From contig NZ_CP022221.1 in the NCBI RefSeq assembly GCF_004114935.1, forward strand, positions 8,515,001-8,579,000: a stretch of DNA of 64,000 nucleotides. The letters run 5' to 3'. Below, piece by piece: positions 18,204 to 27,024 of this stretch. Below the pieces are notes generated by a model. The model worked only from the letters and a program-made list of their open reading frames with translations. It was not told where the DNA came from and did not search any database. How positions within the stretch are numbered: the first letter of the stretch is position 1; every line of letters starts with the position of its first letter. The position numbers were made by a program, and so were the translations under genes. The stretch comes from Bradyrhizobium zhanjiangense (GTDB lineage Bacteria; Pseudomonadota; Alphaproteobacteria; Rhizobiales; Xanthobacteraceae).

Positions 18204-19614
18204 ATGCTTTCGTTTCCTCGCGAACAGCAGTACCCGGTTCTTTCCGCCGCGCTACCGAGCACCGAGTGCGAAGCATTTTTGGTCGCCCGCGACCACAGCA
18301 TCGCGACGCTCGCTGCCACCGAATTGCGGGCTGCCATCAATAGCGGCCGTGCGCTGCTCTCGCGACTACCGCTACGCTCGCAGCGGACGCAGACGCAGAA
18401 AAAGGCTGGGGAGGCCATCGTTCATCTGACGGCCGACGCTGTGTGGCGATTTTTCCGTCGTCATGCCGTGCAGACGTATCGCGAACTCACAAGCGAAGGC
18501 ACACAATCCCTTCGCGTTGATGCGCTTCTTTGGGCGGCTGCTGCACGCTGGCCCGACATTCTGCCTTCTCAGGCTGAGCTGGCGACCGAGAGTGAGCGCA
18601 TGCAGGCCGACAAGGATGGTCTCGAGATTCACCAAGGTCTGTTCGTTAGCCAAATCATGGCCGATGCGCAAACGGGGCATCACTTAATACGTTCGATGTT
18701 GCGTCCCCGAGCCGAATCGCTTGCGCTTCTGCCCGAGTTTATCGCCACTGGCCACGTCGATTTGGGCACCGCTCGTGTCGAGGTACGAGGCGAAGCGGGC
18801 CATGTGACCATTCAACGAAAGATACCTCAACTCCGAGGACGATACGGTGGTTGGTCCCTTGGAGATCGCGACCGACCTGACGTTGCTGCATCCAGACGTC
18901 AAGATCGGCGTGCTGCGGGGGAGCCCGGTCAATCATCCGAAGTACCAAGGCCAGCGCGTGTTTTCATCGGGGATCAACCTGACGCGCATCTACCAGGGAA
19001 AGCAGAGCTATCTGTCTTTCCTTTTCAGAAGCATGGGATTGCACAACAAACTTTACCGCGGCGTGCTAGTCGAGGATGAACCTGATCACCTCGGTATACC
19101 GATCGAGGAGCCTGAACGGACCTGGGAGAAATTGTGGATCGCGGCCGTCGATAAGTTCGCTATCGGCGGCGGCTGCCAGCTTCTGCTGGTAGTCGATTAT
19201 GTTATTGCCGAAGCGGGGTCCTACTTCAATTTGCCCGCGCGCAAGGAAGGGTTCTTGCCCGGTGCCGCGAACATGCGCTTACCGCGTTTTGTCGGTGAGC
19301 GGCTGGCACGCGAGGCAATGCTATTTGATCGGATGTTCTACGCTGACACACCGGAGGGTCGGCTGATTGCCAACGAAGTGGTGGCGGCCGACGAAATGGA
19401 CTTGGCTGTCTCACGGTGCATCGGGCGCGCAGTCGGATCGGGAATGGTGAGCCCTGGCGCAAATCGGAAAGCCATCCGGCAGCAAACCGAACCGCTAGAA
19501 GCATTGCGCAAGTATCTGACGACCTACGCCTTCGAGCAGGCTTTCCTGCATCTTAGCGATCAGCTGATCGTCAATCTTGAAAGGCACTGGAACGCACGGC
19601 AACGAAAGCTGTGA
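18204..19614 (+). pseudogene. DpgC-like enoyl-CoA hydratase-superfamily dioxygenase, frameshifted
   Basis: Two overlapping frames together encode one protein resembling DpgC, the cofactor-independent 3,5-dihydroxyphenylacetyl-CoA dioxygenase. The first frame starts at ATG 18204 with a GAGG site and carries the helical N-terminal domain (LLSRLPLRSQRT, DKDGLEIHQG, RPRAESLALLPEF). Near 18814 the frame is lost: the first reads VTIQRKIPQ while the other frame gives ERYLNSEDDTVVGPLE. From 18847 the second frame continues the crotonase fold (RVFSSGINL, DKFAIGGGCQLLLVVDYVI, KEGFLPGAANMRL). Two bases appear missing. No dpgA, dpgB or dpgD is nearby, so the pathway context is absent. Confidence 0.72.
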
Positions 19615-20108
19615 GCCTCACGCCTCAATATGACCGCTTCGGGTGTCACTAGCCGACAGCCAAACTGCACCGACAGCGCGTCCGCTTTCTCGCCTCCTAC
19701 CGACGTGTTCGGATATGAGATCTTATGGAAAGAGTCGGCTAATGGCCGATGTCCACTTGCCAGGAAGAGACTCATGCACTGCACAAATTGCAGTTGAATG
19801 ACAGTGCCCCCGCTCATGGCACTCACATACTGGTGGTCCGTTCACAGGATGAAACCTGACACCGACCTATGACCTGTTGGATCGCTTCGTTTCAAAACGG
19901 GTCTTCAGCATGGAAAGCAAACTTCGAAACAAGTGCCAGACAGCACGTTGCCATTCTTCCCGTCCTCGGTGCCATCGGCGGGTTTAGAAGGAAATTTCGG
20001 TTGCCGAAAGCTGCCTCGGGTATTGGGGTGTTTTCGCTTCGGCGAGCTACTTCTCTCCCCGACTCTTGTTTTAGGCTCATGTACGTGATGAACCGTATTA
20101 GGTGAGCG
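19615..20108. other. Gap of about 490 bases without a supported gene
   Basis: Several short frames on both strands (such as 19869-20105) have no homology I can recognise and no ribosome-binding site. No repeat of the palindromic types found in the core region is present. It looks like degenerate accessory DNA. Confidence 0.4.
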
Positions 20109-21047
20109 TCAGGTGCGACGTAAATGGTGCAAGGTTATTTCCGGCGGGCAATTGAGGCGCACGGGAACGACGCTCGAGCCCGCACCAACGGAAGTATAGC
20201 CGGTCATATCGCCGTACTGCCAAGGCCCCGCCCCCATCCGTCTTGGCAGCACCGCCTCGAGCTTGATTGGAATGGATCCGGGGAGACAAATCTGACCGCC
20301 GTGGGTGTGTCCGCTCAGCATGAGATCAAAATTGGCATGGGCAGCCTGGCGATAAACCTCCGGTGTGTGAGACAACAAGATCGAGAATTGACCGCGGGGT
20401 ATCGAGAGAGCGGCTTTTTCGATGTTATCCACTCTGTAGAAATGTGCATCATCGATCCCCGCCAGATAGATCCGTTGGTCCTTACGAACGATTGTTTCGC
20501 ATTCATTGAGCAGCACGCGAATGCCCATGGCTTCGAGCCCCGGAACCATCTGAATCGTGTCGTGGTTGCCGAGCACGGCGTAGATTGGCTGTTTCAGATG
20601 ATTTCCCAATCGCGCGACACCATCCAGCGCGGGCTGGAAGGGCCCAAAAGTCCGACCCCGATAATCGCCAGTCAGGACACACACATCGTACTGCATGCTG
20701 CCAACGAGCTCGATGAGTCTGTTCATGGCAACTTCATTCATATCCACGTGAAGGTCGCTAATGTGGAGAATGGTGAAGCCCTCAAAGAGGGGCGGTAATT
20801 TCTCGAACCTCAAGTCATTCCGCCTGACAAGAATGCGTTCTGCATTCTGGCGTGCACGCCAATAAAGCCCCGTTGTCCGCAGAACATTTCGAATGATCCA
20901 CTCGGCCCAGGATGAGTTTTCAAGGTGAAAGAATGTGAGGCCCTGGCCAAACACCTGCGCTTCATGATCTCGCTCAATCCCCAATCGCTGCCGGGCGTGG
21001 AGCGGCCCGAGACGGATCTCGAGTTTGCGCAGAATGTCTTCGTCCAC
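20109..21047 (-). CDS. Metallophosphoesterase (YkuE/YaeI-like), copy 1
   Basis: The GTG start at 21045-21047 follows a GGGGG stretch. The 312-residue protein contains all calcineurin-like phosphoesterase motifs: HISDLHVD (D98, H100), LTGDYRG, VLGNHDTIQ, LLSHTPE and LSGHTHGGQ. It probably cleaves a phosphoester in a lipid headgroup or similar substrate; the closest general type is YkuE/YaeI. A paralog with the same N-terminus lies at 21646-22584, and a CarS-like membrane protein sits between them on the other strand. Confidence 0.85.
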   Translation of the reverse strand: MDEDILRKLEIRLGPLHARQRLGIERDHEAQVFGQGLTFFHLENSSWAEWIIRNVLRTTGLYWRARQNAERILVRRNDLRFEKLPPLFEGFTILHISDLHVDMNEVAMNRLIELVGSMQYDVCVLTGDYRGRTFGPFQPALDGVARLGNHLKQPIYAVLGNHDTIQMVPGLEAMGIRVLLNECETIVRKDQRIYLAGIDDAHFYRVDNIEKAALSIPRGQFSILLSHTPEVYRQAAHANFDLMLSGHTHGGQICLPGSIPIKLEAVLPRRMGAGPWQYGDMTGYTSVGAGSSVVPVRLNCPPEITLHHLRRT

Positions 21048-21149
21048 CAGCTAGCCCCCTTGATCGGCCTTCGGGTAGATATAGCGTATTCCCATGAGGC
21101 CAGAATCAGCCCGACCCTGGCGGATGCAACTATAAGCTAAGTTGAAGAA

Positions 21150-21638
21150 ATGCAACTTGTGCATATTCTGCAATTGTTGGTTTTAATGACGTTGGCGAAC
21201 GGCACACCGATCGTTGCGAAGAAGATTTTTGGCTCACGTTTTTCCTTTCCGCTGGATGCCGGCACCATATTTTTTGATGGGCGGCCGTTGTTTGGGCCAT
21301 CGAAGACCATCCGCGGTATCTTGATTTCTTTCCTCGTCACGACAGCAAGCGCCCCACTTATTGGTCTGGATCTGACGATTGGTGCAATCGTGGCGGTTGC
21401 GGCTATGGCGGGCGATTTGTTCTCCAGTTTCGTGAAGCGCCGCCTAAACTCTCCGCCTAGCAGTCAGGTACTCGGGCTCGATCAGATTCCCGAATCCGTA
21501 TTCCCGATGCTGGCATGCCGCGGCGCACTTTCATTGACGATCGCAGACGTCGCGCTTGGCGTCGGGATCTTTTTTATTGGCGCGGTAATTCTGTCTCGTT
21601 TTCTATTCCGGGTCCACCTGCGCGACGAACCATATTAG
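21150..21638 (+). CDS. CarS-like (CDP-archaeol synthase family) membrane protein
   Basis: This 162-residue protein is mostly membrane segments. It contains NGTPIVAKK, then PLDAGTIFFDGRPLFGPSKT with RG following, a signature of the CarS/CDP-diglyceride synthetase-like family that activates lipid phosphates with CTP. A later AGDLFSSFVKRRL segment fits the conserved charged loop. Four to five hydrophobic stretches are visible. It lies between two metallophosphoesterase genes on the opposite strand, which suggests a lipid-head-group role, but the substrate is inferred from the family only. Confidence 0.72.
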   Translation: MQLVHILQLLVLMTLANGTPIVAKKIFGSRFSFPLDAGTIFFDGRPLFGPSKTIRGILISFLVTTASAPLIGLDLTIGAIVAVAAMAGDLFSSFVKRRLNSPPSSQVLGLDQIPESVFPMLACRGALSLTIADVALGVGIFFIGAVILSRFLFRVHLRDEPY

Positions 21639-21645
21639 CCCGCCG

Positions 21646-22584
21646 TTAGCCCGAACGAAGGCAGTGCAGGGTGATTTCTGGTGGACAGTTGAGGCGAACA
21701 GGAACGACGCTCGATCCAGCACCGACAGAGGTGTAGCCGGCCATGTCATGATACCGCCAAGCTCCTGCCCCCATCCGTCGAGGCAATACTGCATCAAGTA
21801 TGATCGGAATAGATCCTGGCAGACAGATCTGCCCGCCGTGCGTATGCCCGCTCAGCAACAAATTAAAACCGGCATGAGCCGCCGGATGATAGATCTCCGG
21901 TGTGTGTGACAGTAAGATGGAGAACTCGCCAAACGGTATCTGCAACGCAGCCTTTTCGATATCGTCGGCCTTGAAGCAATGAGCGTCATCGATTCCAGCT
22001 AAATAGATTTGCTGATCGCCGCGCACGATCACCTCGCTCTCGTTAAGCAGTATATGTATTCCCATGGCTTCCAGCCCCGGAACCATTTGGATGGTATCGT
22101 GGTCGCCTAGAACCCCATAAACGGGCTCCTTTAGATGAGCTCGCACTCGTGCAACGCCGTTCAAGGTAGCCTCAAACGGTCCAAGATTCTTCCCCCGATA
22201 GTCCCCGGTTAGAACACATAGATCGTAGCGCATGTCGCCGACGAGTTCGATAAGGCGCTGCATGGCAGCTTCATTCATATCCACGTGCATGTCGCTAAGG
22301 TGGAGTATGGTGAAGCCGTCGAACAGCTGTGGCAGCTCCTTGAACACAACATCATTCCGTTTGACGAGAATGCTTTCTGTATTTCGGCGTCCGCGCCAGT
22401 AGAGACCGGTCAGCTTGAGTGCATTTCGGACGACAGAATGGACCGGATACCAGTTCTCTATGTGAAAGGAGAGAAGGCCGTGGCCGAAGATCTGTGCCTC
22501 ACGAACCGTCTCGATAGCCAATCGCTGTCTCGCATGGAGCGGTCCGAGGCGCCCCTCCAATTTGTGTAGGATATCCTCGTCCAT
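21646..22584 (-). CDS. Metallophosphoesterase (YkuE/YaeI-like), copy 2 with altered GNHD motif
   Basis: The start at 22584 (MDEDILHKLEGRLGPL) has a GGAGG upstream; the open frame extends further but without support. The 312-residue protein is closely similar to copy 1 along its whole length. Motifs are LSDMHVD, LTGDYRG, VLGDHDTIQ, LLSHTPE and LSGHTHGGQ. The usual metal-binding Asn of GNHD is Asp here (codon 22102-22104), which may change metal binding or activity. The gene converges with the CarS-like gene, with seven bases between the two stops. Confidence 0.83.
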   Translation of the reverse strand: MDEDILHKLEGRLGPLHARQRLAIETVREAQIFGHGLLSFHIENWYPVHSVVRNALKLTGLYWRGRRNTESILVKRNDVVFKELPQLFDGFTILHLSDMHVDMNEAAMQRLIELVGDMRYDLCVLTGDYRGKNLGPFEATLNGVARVRAHLKEPVYGVLGDHDTIQMVPGLEAMGIHILLNESEVIVRGDQQIYLAGIDDAHCFKADDIEKAALQIPFGEFSILLSHTPEIYHPAAHAGFNLLLSGHTHGGQICLPGSIPIILDAVLPRRMGAGAWRYHDMAGYTSVGAGSSVVPVRLNCPPEITLHCLRSG

Positions 22585-23737
22585 GGAACGAATTCCTCCG
22601 ACTGGCTCAACCTTCCATGGGAGCACCAGCGCTTGCCAACTCTTCAGGATATTCCTTTCGGCTGGCTGCTTGGCAGCACAAAGTCCAGGAAGATCTTCCG
22701 GCTCTCGCGCCGAGATGGCCAAGATTTAGATGGCCTGACGCATAGGCCTCGCTAGGACAGCGCAAAAGCGATGTCCCCGGATTCTTACGGTCCCCAAATG
22801 CTTGCGCCGGTCGTCGCTCCCCGCGCAACCTCGTGCAGGAATTTCTCGATGTCTGAGTGTCCACTTCGGGGATCTTTCGCGCGCCGAGTATCGGTTTGAT
22901 ATGAGCCTCGATCCGGCTCTTGTCCGTTTTAAGCGCGCTATTCTTCTTGTTATGTCCGCGCGTGTCAGGACCGTCAATGAACACTCCTTGCGAGCCTTCA
23001 GTGACTGTCGGCTTCTCAGTGTAGACCTGGCAGCCATCATCGTCCTCCCCGGCCGCAATTTCAGGAAGTTCACTAACCCTTCCCATTGAGCCAGCCCGAG
23101 CTGAGCGAGAGTAACTTCCAATCCTGCGGGCCTGCCGCGAACGGCAAACCGAACTAGAAATTCCCAGATTCCTATTTTGGTTGAGCGAGGCGGATTCAAA
23201 CCGCCGCGCAGCCAAGCCGTTGATTTTCTGAGAAATGCCGTACTAGACCGACTTTGCGGGTTCAAAGATTCGGAGAAAATTCGGTTCTCCGGCTTCATTC
23301 AGGCCTTTGCTGGATGACCGCTGGGAATTCTCCGCCCGCGAAAAAGCAGGAAAACGACCGAGTTTCTGGCCTGTCTGCAGCTCCAAGTACGAGATCATTT
23401 TTGCCGGGTGGCGGAGCGAGAAGGATTCAAACTCAACGTACGCTGGGCATCGAGCCCCGACAATATGTCCCTCCAGATACCTCGGACGAGCATGCGCAAC
23501 TGGCTAGGTTTGTAGTAGCGGCCTGCTCAACGGCTCAGCGTTGGCCCCATGAGACCTAGCCGCCTCCATGAATCCTTGAAGAGCGGCATTCAGCAACGCC
23601 TGCAGGATTTTCGAATGCAATCTGCGTAGCAAGGATTCGTTTGGCGCTGACTCGGCGCAGATGCGCTACCGATGTGCTACGGGGTCAGTAGTCAGCGAGG
23701 ACGATCTCAGTAACCAGCTGATACCGCGATGGAATCT
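22585..23737. other. Long gap with tRNA-3'-end-like relics, no supported gene
   Basis: About 1.15 kb without a convincing gene. Open frames on the minus strand (for example 22607-23215) are low in recognisable content. Two stretches look like the 3' ends of tRNA genes on the minus strand. Around 23180-23205 the complement reads GGCGGTTTGAATCCGCC (a perfect T-arm with 5-bp stem) followed by TCGCTCAACCA. Around 23408-23435 the complement ends CTCGCTCCGCCA after a TTTGAATCC. Neither extends to a full tRNA. They sit next to the tRNA-Met gene and may be old integration scars. Confidence 0.4.
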
Positions 23738-23814
23738 TGGTAGCGGGGGAGGGACTCGAACCCCCGACCCCAGGATTATGATTCCCGTGCTCTAACCAGC
23801 TGAGCTACCCCGCC
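23738..23814 (-). tRNA. tRNA-Met (CAT)
   Basis: The complement starts GGCGGGGTAGCTCAGCTGG and ends with an encoded CCA, 77 bases in all. The D-arm, the anticodon loop ATCATAA (anticodon CAT), the GG-rich variable region and a T-arm with GTTCGAG are all recognisable, and the 7-bp acceptor stem pairs GGCGGGG with CCCCGCT. The structure fits an elongator methionine tRNA; a tRNA-Ile2 with lysidine-modified CAT cannot be fully excluded. Its 3' end faces the accessory region to the left. Confidence 0.92.
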
Positions 23815-23950
23815 ACAGGGCTCGCGGTGGCCGAAACGGCCGATCTCGCGAACGCGCGGCATATAAGGAAGGGGGCGGCGGGAAGTCAAGCAAAGCCCGG
23901 TCGATTAGCTGAGTGAATTCAGCGACGGACCGGCCCATTCCGACACCAGA

Positions 23951-24045
23951 CCTGTGGAGAGTCCCCCTCACCCGGAATCCGCGCTTTTGCGCGGAATTCC
24001 AGCCTCTCCCCGCGGGCGGGGAGAGGCGAAGAAAGGGGGCGAAGA
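23951..24045. repeat. Palindromic intergenic repeat (REP-like)
   Basis: The stretch contains CCGCGCTTTTGCGCGG and CTCTCCCCGCGGGCGGGGAGAG hairpins between the tRNA and the next gene. Similar GC-rich palindromes with CTCTCCCGC arms recur at 24650-24690, 25440-25560 and 60270-60390. Confidence 0.7.
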
Positions 24046-24051
24046 ATCAGC

Positions 24052-24408
24052 CTATTTCGGCCGCACGTTCGGATCGCCGCCGGGGCTGCCCGGGGGTGGG
24101 ATCACCGGGGTGTTGGCGCCGGTGTCGGGCGCGGGCGCGTGCATCTCGGGGTCGATGCCGGCGGGCGGGCAGAGCACGCCCTCGGATTTGGCCAACTTGT
24201 CGCCGAGCGGTTCCCGGGCCTGGCCGGTGGTGGTGCCGTCAGGCTGGCGGTTCAGACGGTCCTGGGCTGTGCAATTGGTCGGATGTTGCGGAGACGGTGG
24301 CGCGGTCTGTTGCGGCGGCGTCGCCGGGGCGGGCGGGGCCTGCGCGATCGCGCTGCCGGAGGCGGCGATCAGGAGGCCCGCTAGGATGATGTTTGATGTC
24401 GTGCGCAT
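24052..24408 (-). CDS. Exported proline-rich hypothetical protein
   Basis: The start at 24408 gives MRTTSNIILAGLLIAASGSA followed by IAQAPP, a clear Sec signal peptide with cleavage after AIA or AQA. The mature part (about 95 residues) is rich in Pro, Gln and Ala and has two cysteines (NCTAQD and VLCPPAG), perhaps forming a disulfide. Tail repeats of PPPGSPGGDP type follow. It has no recognised domain; a periplasmic location is inferred. A longer frame to 24492 exists but would bury the signal peptide. Confidence 0.65.
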   Translation of the reverse strand: MRTTSNIILAGLLIAASGSAIAQAPPAPATPPQQTAPPSPQHPTNCTAQDRLNRQPDGTTTGQAREPLGDKLAKSEGVLCPPAGIDPEMHAPAPDTGANTPVIPPPGSPGGDPNVRPK

Positions 24409-24485
24409 GGGAAGGAAACGCGCTGGGCGTGGGGCCCGTTCCCGGGCCAAGCGCGATGTGATCGGGCGATCCCTGAAGTATTCCC

Positions 24486-24690
24486 CCGTCATTGCGAGCG
24501 CAGCGAAGCAATCCAGGGTTTTTCCGCGGAGACAGTCTGGATTGCTTCGCGGAGCCTGTCATCGGGCCGCGCTTCGCGCGGATCCGTTGGCTCGCAATGA
24601 CGGGGTGGTGAAAGCTTTACCCGCGCGAGAGATATCGCTGGTGGAGAGAGCCCTCTCCCCTACCCTCTCCCGCAAGCGGGAGAGGGGGCG
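24486..24690. repeat. Compound palindromic repeat cluster
   Basis: Starts with CGTCATTGCGAGCGCAGCGA and ends, after an inverted copy, with TCGCAATGACGGGG. The inner parts CAATCCAG and CTGGATTG pair. A second palindrome, CTCTCCCGCAAGCGGGAGAG, follows at about 24666-24685. These match the repeat style in other intergenic gaps of the core region and carry no gene. Confidence 0.75.
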
Positions 24691-24730
24691 CACTGCCGGC
24701 CTGGCTGGCTGCGCGCCAGTCCAATCACGA

Positions 24731-25369
24731 TCACGATTTGCGGTAGCGGATCAGCGAAAAATGCCCCATCGGCGGCATCGGTCGGCGCTCGGCTAGCGTG
24801 ACGCCGCCGTGTTTTGCGGCCCAATTGGCGAGGCGGGCCCACGGGAATTCCGGGCGCCAGCCGAGGCGGCGGGCTATGGGTGCGAAGGCGAGCTCGAACA
24901 GTTTTCGCGGGCCCGCCTCGGCGCCGATGTGATTGACGAGGATCAGCTCACCGCCGTGCTTGAGCACGCGCACGAACTCGTCGAGCGTGCCTTCGGGATC
25001 GGGCACCGCGGTGATGACATATTGCGCGACCACCGCGTCGAAGAAGTTTTCGGGGAAGGCGAGGTTTTTCGCGTCCATCACCGAGAGCACTTCGACATTG
25101 GAGAGCCGCAGCGCGCGCACGCGCGCCTGTGCCTTGCGCAACATCGGCTCGGAGATGTCGACGCCGCAGATTTTCGTGGTGCGCGCATAGTCCGAGAGCG
25201 ATAGCCCGGTGCCGACGCCGACGTCGAGGATACGGCCGCCGATGCGGTCGGCCTCCGCGATGGTCGACTGCCGTCCGGCGTCGAACACCTTGCCGAACAC
25301 GAGATCATAGACCGGCGCCCAGCGGCCATAGGCCTTCTCGACCCCGGCCCGCGAGATGTCTGCTGCCAT
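24731..25369 (-). CDS. pmtA: SAM-dependent methyltransferase, probably phosphatidylethanolamine N-methyltransferase
   Basis: This 212-residue class I methyltransferase has the SAM motif ILDVGVGTGLSLSDY (residues about 46-60), CGVDISEPML for the ribose-binding acidic residue, and LKHGGELILVNHIG as motif IV/post-core. Length and the motif spelling match the rhizobial (Sinorhizobium-type) PmtA proteins that methylate phosphatidylethanolamine toward phosphatidylcholine. A related ubiquinone/menaquinone-type methyltransferase role cannot be excluded from sequence alone. It is transcribed from the same strand as mnmA upstream, separated by a repeat. Confidence 0.72.
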   Translation of the reverse strand: MAADISRAGVEKAYGRWAPVYDLVFGKVFDAGRQSTIAEADRIGGRILDVGVGTGLSLSDYARTTKICGVDISEPMLRKAQARVRALRLSNVEVLSVMDAKNLAFPENFFDAVVAQYVITAVPDPEGTLDEFVRVLKHGGELILVNHIGAEAGPRKLFELAFAPIARRLGWRPEFPWARLANWAAKHGGVTLAERRPMPPMGHFSLIRYRKS

Positions 25370-25435
25370 GCCCCCTGCCCTTGCGCGCTTCTAGTGTGTG
25401 ATGCGTGTTGGTGGATTCAAAAGTCGCCCCGCGCG

Positions 25436-25566
25436 CGGTCTGAGCCTCTCCCGCTTGCGGGAGAGGTCGGCGCGTAGCGCCGGGTGAGGGTTCTATCCGC
25501 CCGCGAGATATCGCGTGTGGAGAGAGCCCTCTTCCCAACCCTCTCCCGCAAGCGGGAGAGGGGGCG
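25436..25566. repeat. Palindromic repeat pair with CTCTCCCGC arms
   Basis: Two inverted copies of CTCTCCCGCTTGCGGGAGAG-type hairpins (about 25444-25463 and 25542-25561) flank a GGCGCGTAGCGCCGGGTGAG module. The same pieces in inverted order make up the 60,268-60,391 repeat. This is a mobile-repeat family typical of Bradyrhizobium intergenic DNA. Confidence 0.8.
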
Positions 25567-25607
25567 CACTTCCGGTGCCGCGGCAGTGCGATCCAATTTC
25601 GTCATGA

Positions 25608-26789
25608 TTAGCCGCGCACGGCTTCCGCGAGCGGCCGCAATGAGGCCGTACCGACCTTCGCTGCGGCGCTCTGAATGAAGCCGCCGCCGAGCACGCGCGC
25701 CTGGCCGCCAGGCGCGTCGTAGAACACGCAGGCCTGGCCCGGCGAGACGCCCTCTTCGCCGGCGACGAGCTCGATCTCGTAATGACCATTGCCGCCGCGC
25801 AGCCACGCGGGCTGGGGGCTACGGGTCGAGCGCACCCGCACGAACATTTCGAGACCGCCGCCGATGGCGCGGTCGATGTCGCCGTCGCCGATCCAGTTGA
25901 CGTCGCGCAGCACGATGCGGTGCATCTTCAGGGCATCGCGCGGACCGACCACGACGCGGCGATTGGCGGCTTCAAGGCGCACTACGAACAGCGGCGCGGT
26001 CGCCGCAATGCCGAGGCCGCGGCGCTGGCCGACGGTGAAATTGGCGATGCCGTTGTGCTGGCCGAGCACGCGTCCGTCGAGATCGACGATGTCGCCGGGA
26101 TCCATCGCGTTCGGCCGCAGGCGAGTGATGACGTCGGTGTAGCGTCCCGTCGGCACGAAGCAGATGTCCTGGCTGTCGTGCTTGTCGGCGACCGCGAGCC
26201 CAAAGCGGCGCGCGAGCTCGCGCGTCTGCGGCTTGGTCATGTCGCCCAAGGGAAAGCGCAGGAAGTCGAGCTGCTCGCGCGTGGTCGCGAACAGGAAATA
26301 GCTCTGATCACGATCGGCGTCGGCGGCGCACACCAGCGCGCGCGAGCCGTCATTCAGGCGACGCGAGGCGACGTAATGGCCGGTGGCGAGCGCGGTGGCG
26401 CCGAGCTCGCGCGCGGTCTTCAGGAGATCGCGGAACTTGACCGAACGGTTGCACTCGATGCACGGCACCGGCGTCTCACCGAGCGCGTAAGAGTCGGCAA
26501 AGTTGTCGATGACGGACTCGCGAAAACGGTCCTCGTAGTCGAGCACGTAATGGGGAATGCCGAGCTTGGCCGCGACGTCGCGGGCGTCGTGGATATCCTG
26601 GCCGGCGCAGCAGGCGCCCTTGCGATGGGTCGCCGCACCATGATCGTAGAGCTGGAGCGTGATGCCGACGACCTCGTAGCCCTCAGCCTTGAGCAGCGCA
26701 GCCGTCGTCGAGGAATCGACGCCGCCCGACATGGCAACGACGACCCTGGTGTCCTCAGGACGGCCTTCGAGATCCAGACTGTTGAGCAT
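25608..26789 (-). CDS. mnmA: tRNA-specific 2-thiouridylase MnmA
   Basis: The 393-residue protein adds sulfur at position 2 of wobble uridine in tRNA-Lys, -Glu and -Gln. The PP-loop SGGVDSS lies at residues about 23-29. The catalytic cysteines are in [13 protein letters not shown] and in [23 protein letters not shown] and [17 protein letters not shown] are further family signatures. The start at 26789 ([20 protein letters not shown]) fits family length; the frame runs 51 codons further without support. The divergent fliK gene begins about 235 bases away. Confidence 0.95.
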   Translation of the reverse strand: MLNSLDLEGRPEDTRVVVAMSGGVDSSTTAALLKAEGYEVVGITLQLYDHGAATHRKGACCAGQDIHDARDVAAKLGIPHYVLDYEDRFRESVIDNFADSYALGETPVPCIECNRSVKFRDLLKTARELGATALATGHYVASRRLNDGSRALVCAADADRDQSYFLFATTREQLDFLRFPLGDMTKPQTRELARRFGLAVADKHDSQDICFVPTGRYTDVITRLRPNAMDPGDIVDLDGRVLGQHNGIANFTVGQRRGLGIAATAPLFVVRLEAANRRVVVGPRDALKMHRIVLRDVNWIGDGDIDRAIGGGLEMFVRVRSTRSPQPAWLRGGNGHYEIELVAGEEGVSPGQACVFYDAPGGQARVLGGGFIQSAAAKVGTASLRPLAEAVRG

Positions 26790-26976
26790 GGGCCTTAAAG
26801 CGTTGTGACGGCGGCGTGGTGATCCGCATTTCCTGTGCTTCCGGCGGGATATCGGGCGATCCCCGGGAACCCTGGTTCCCCCGGGGGGCACGACTGCCCG
26901 GTCGAAAGCGGCTGAGAGTGACCTCTTTAATATAGGCGGCATTCCGGTGAAGCAATCACGCGGGCGGCCAGCTTAG

Positions 26977-26989
26977 GGCAATTCTTGCC
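26977..26989. promoter_or_regulatory. Palindrome GGCAA-N3-TTGCC upstream of fliK (candidate FlbD-type operator)
   Basis: A perfect inverted repeat, GGCAA TTC TTGCC, lies 36 bases before the fliK start. The same arms and spacing occur 48 bases before fliF at 30290-30302. FlbD, encoded in this cluster, binds short inverted GGCA/TTGCC-like elements (ftr sites) in Caulobacter. The assignment is inference. Confidence 0.45.
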
Positions 26990-27024
26990 GGGGCGGCAGA
27001 AATGACGGGGTCGCGGCAGACCTC

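Noticed and set aside
18073..18429. Plus-strand frame before the DpgC-like gene as a possible upstream gene
   Set aside because: It overlaps the better supported start at 18204 and has no ribosome-binding site or recognised motif.
22607..23215. 202-codon minus-strand frame in the long gap
   Set aside because: Composition is irregular, no domain or ribosome-binding site is seen, and it is close to tRNA-like relics.
25782..26798. 338-codon plus-strand frame opposite mnmA
   Set aside because: Antisense shadow of a clear mnmA gene in GC-rich DNA.
26960..27000. Sigma-54 promoter (TGGCAC-N5-TTGC) before fliK
   Set aside because: The GG to GC spacing is one base short of the required pattern; the palindrome explains the similarity better.
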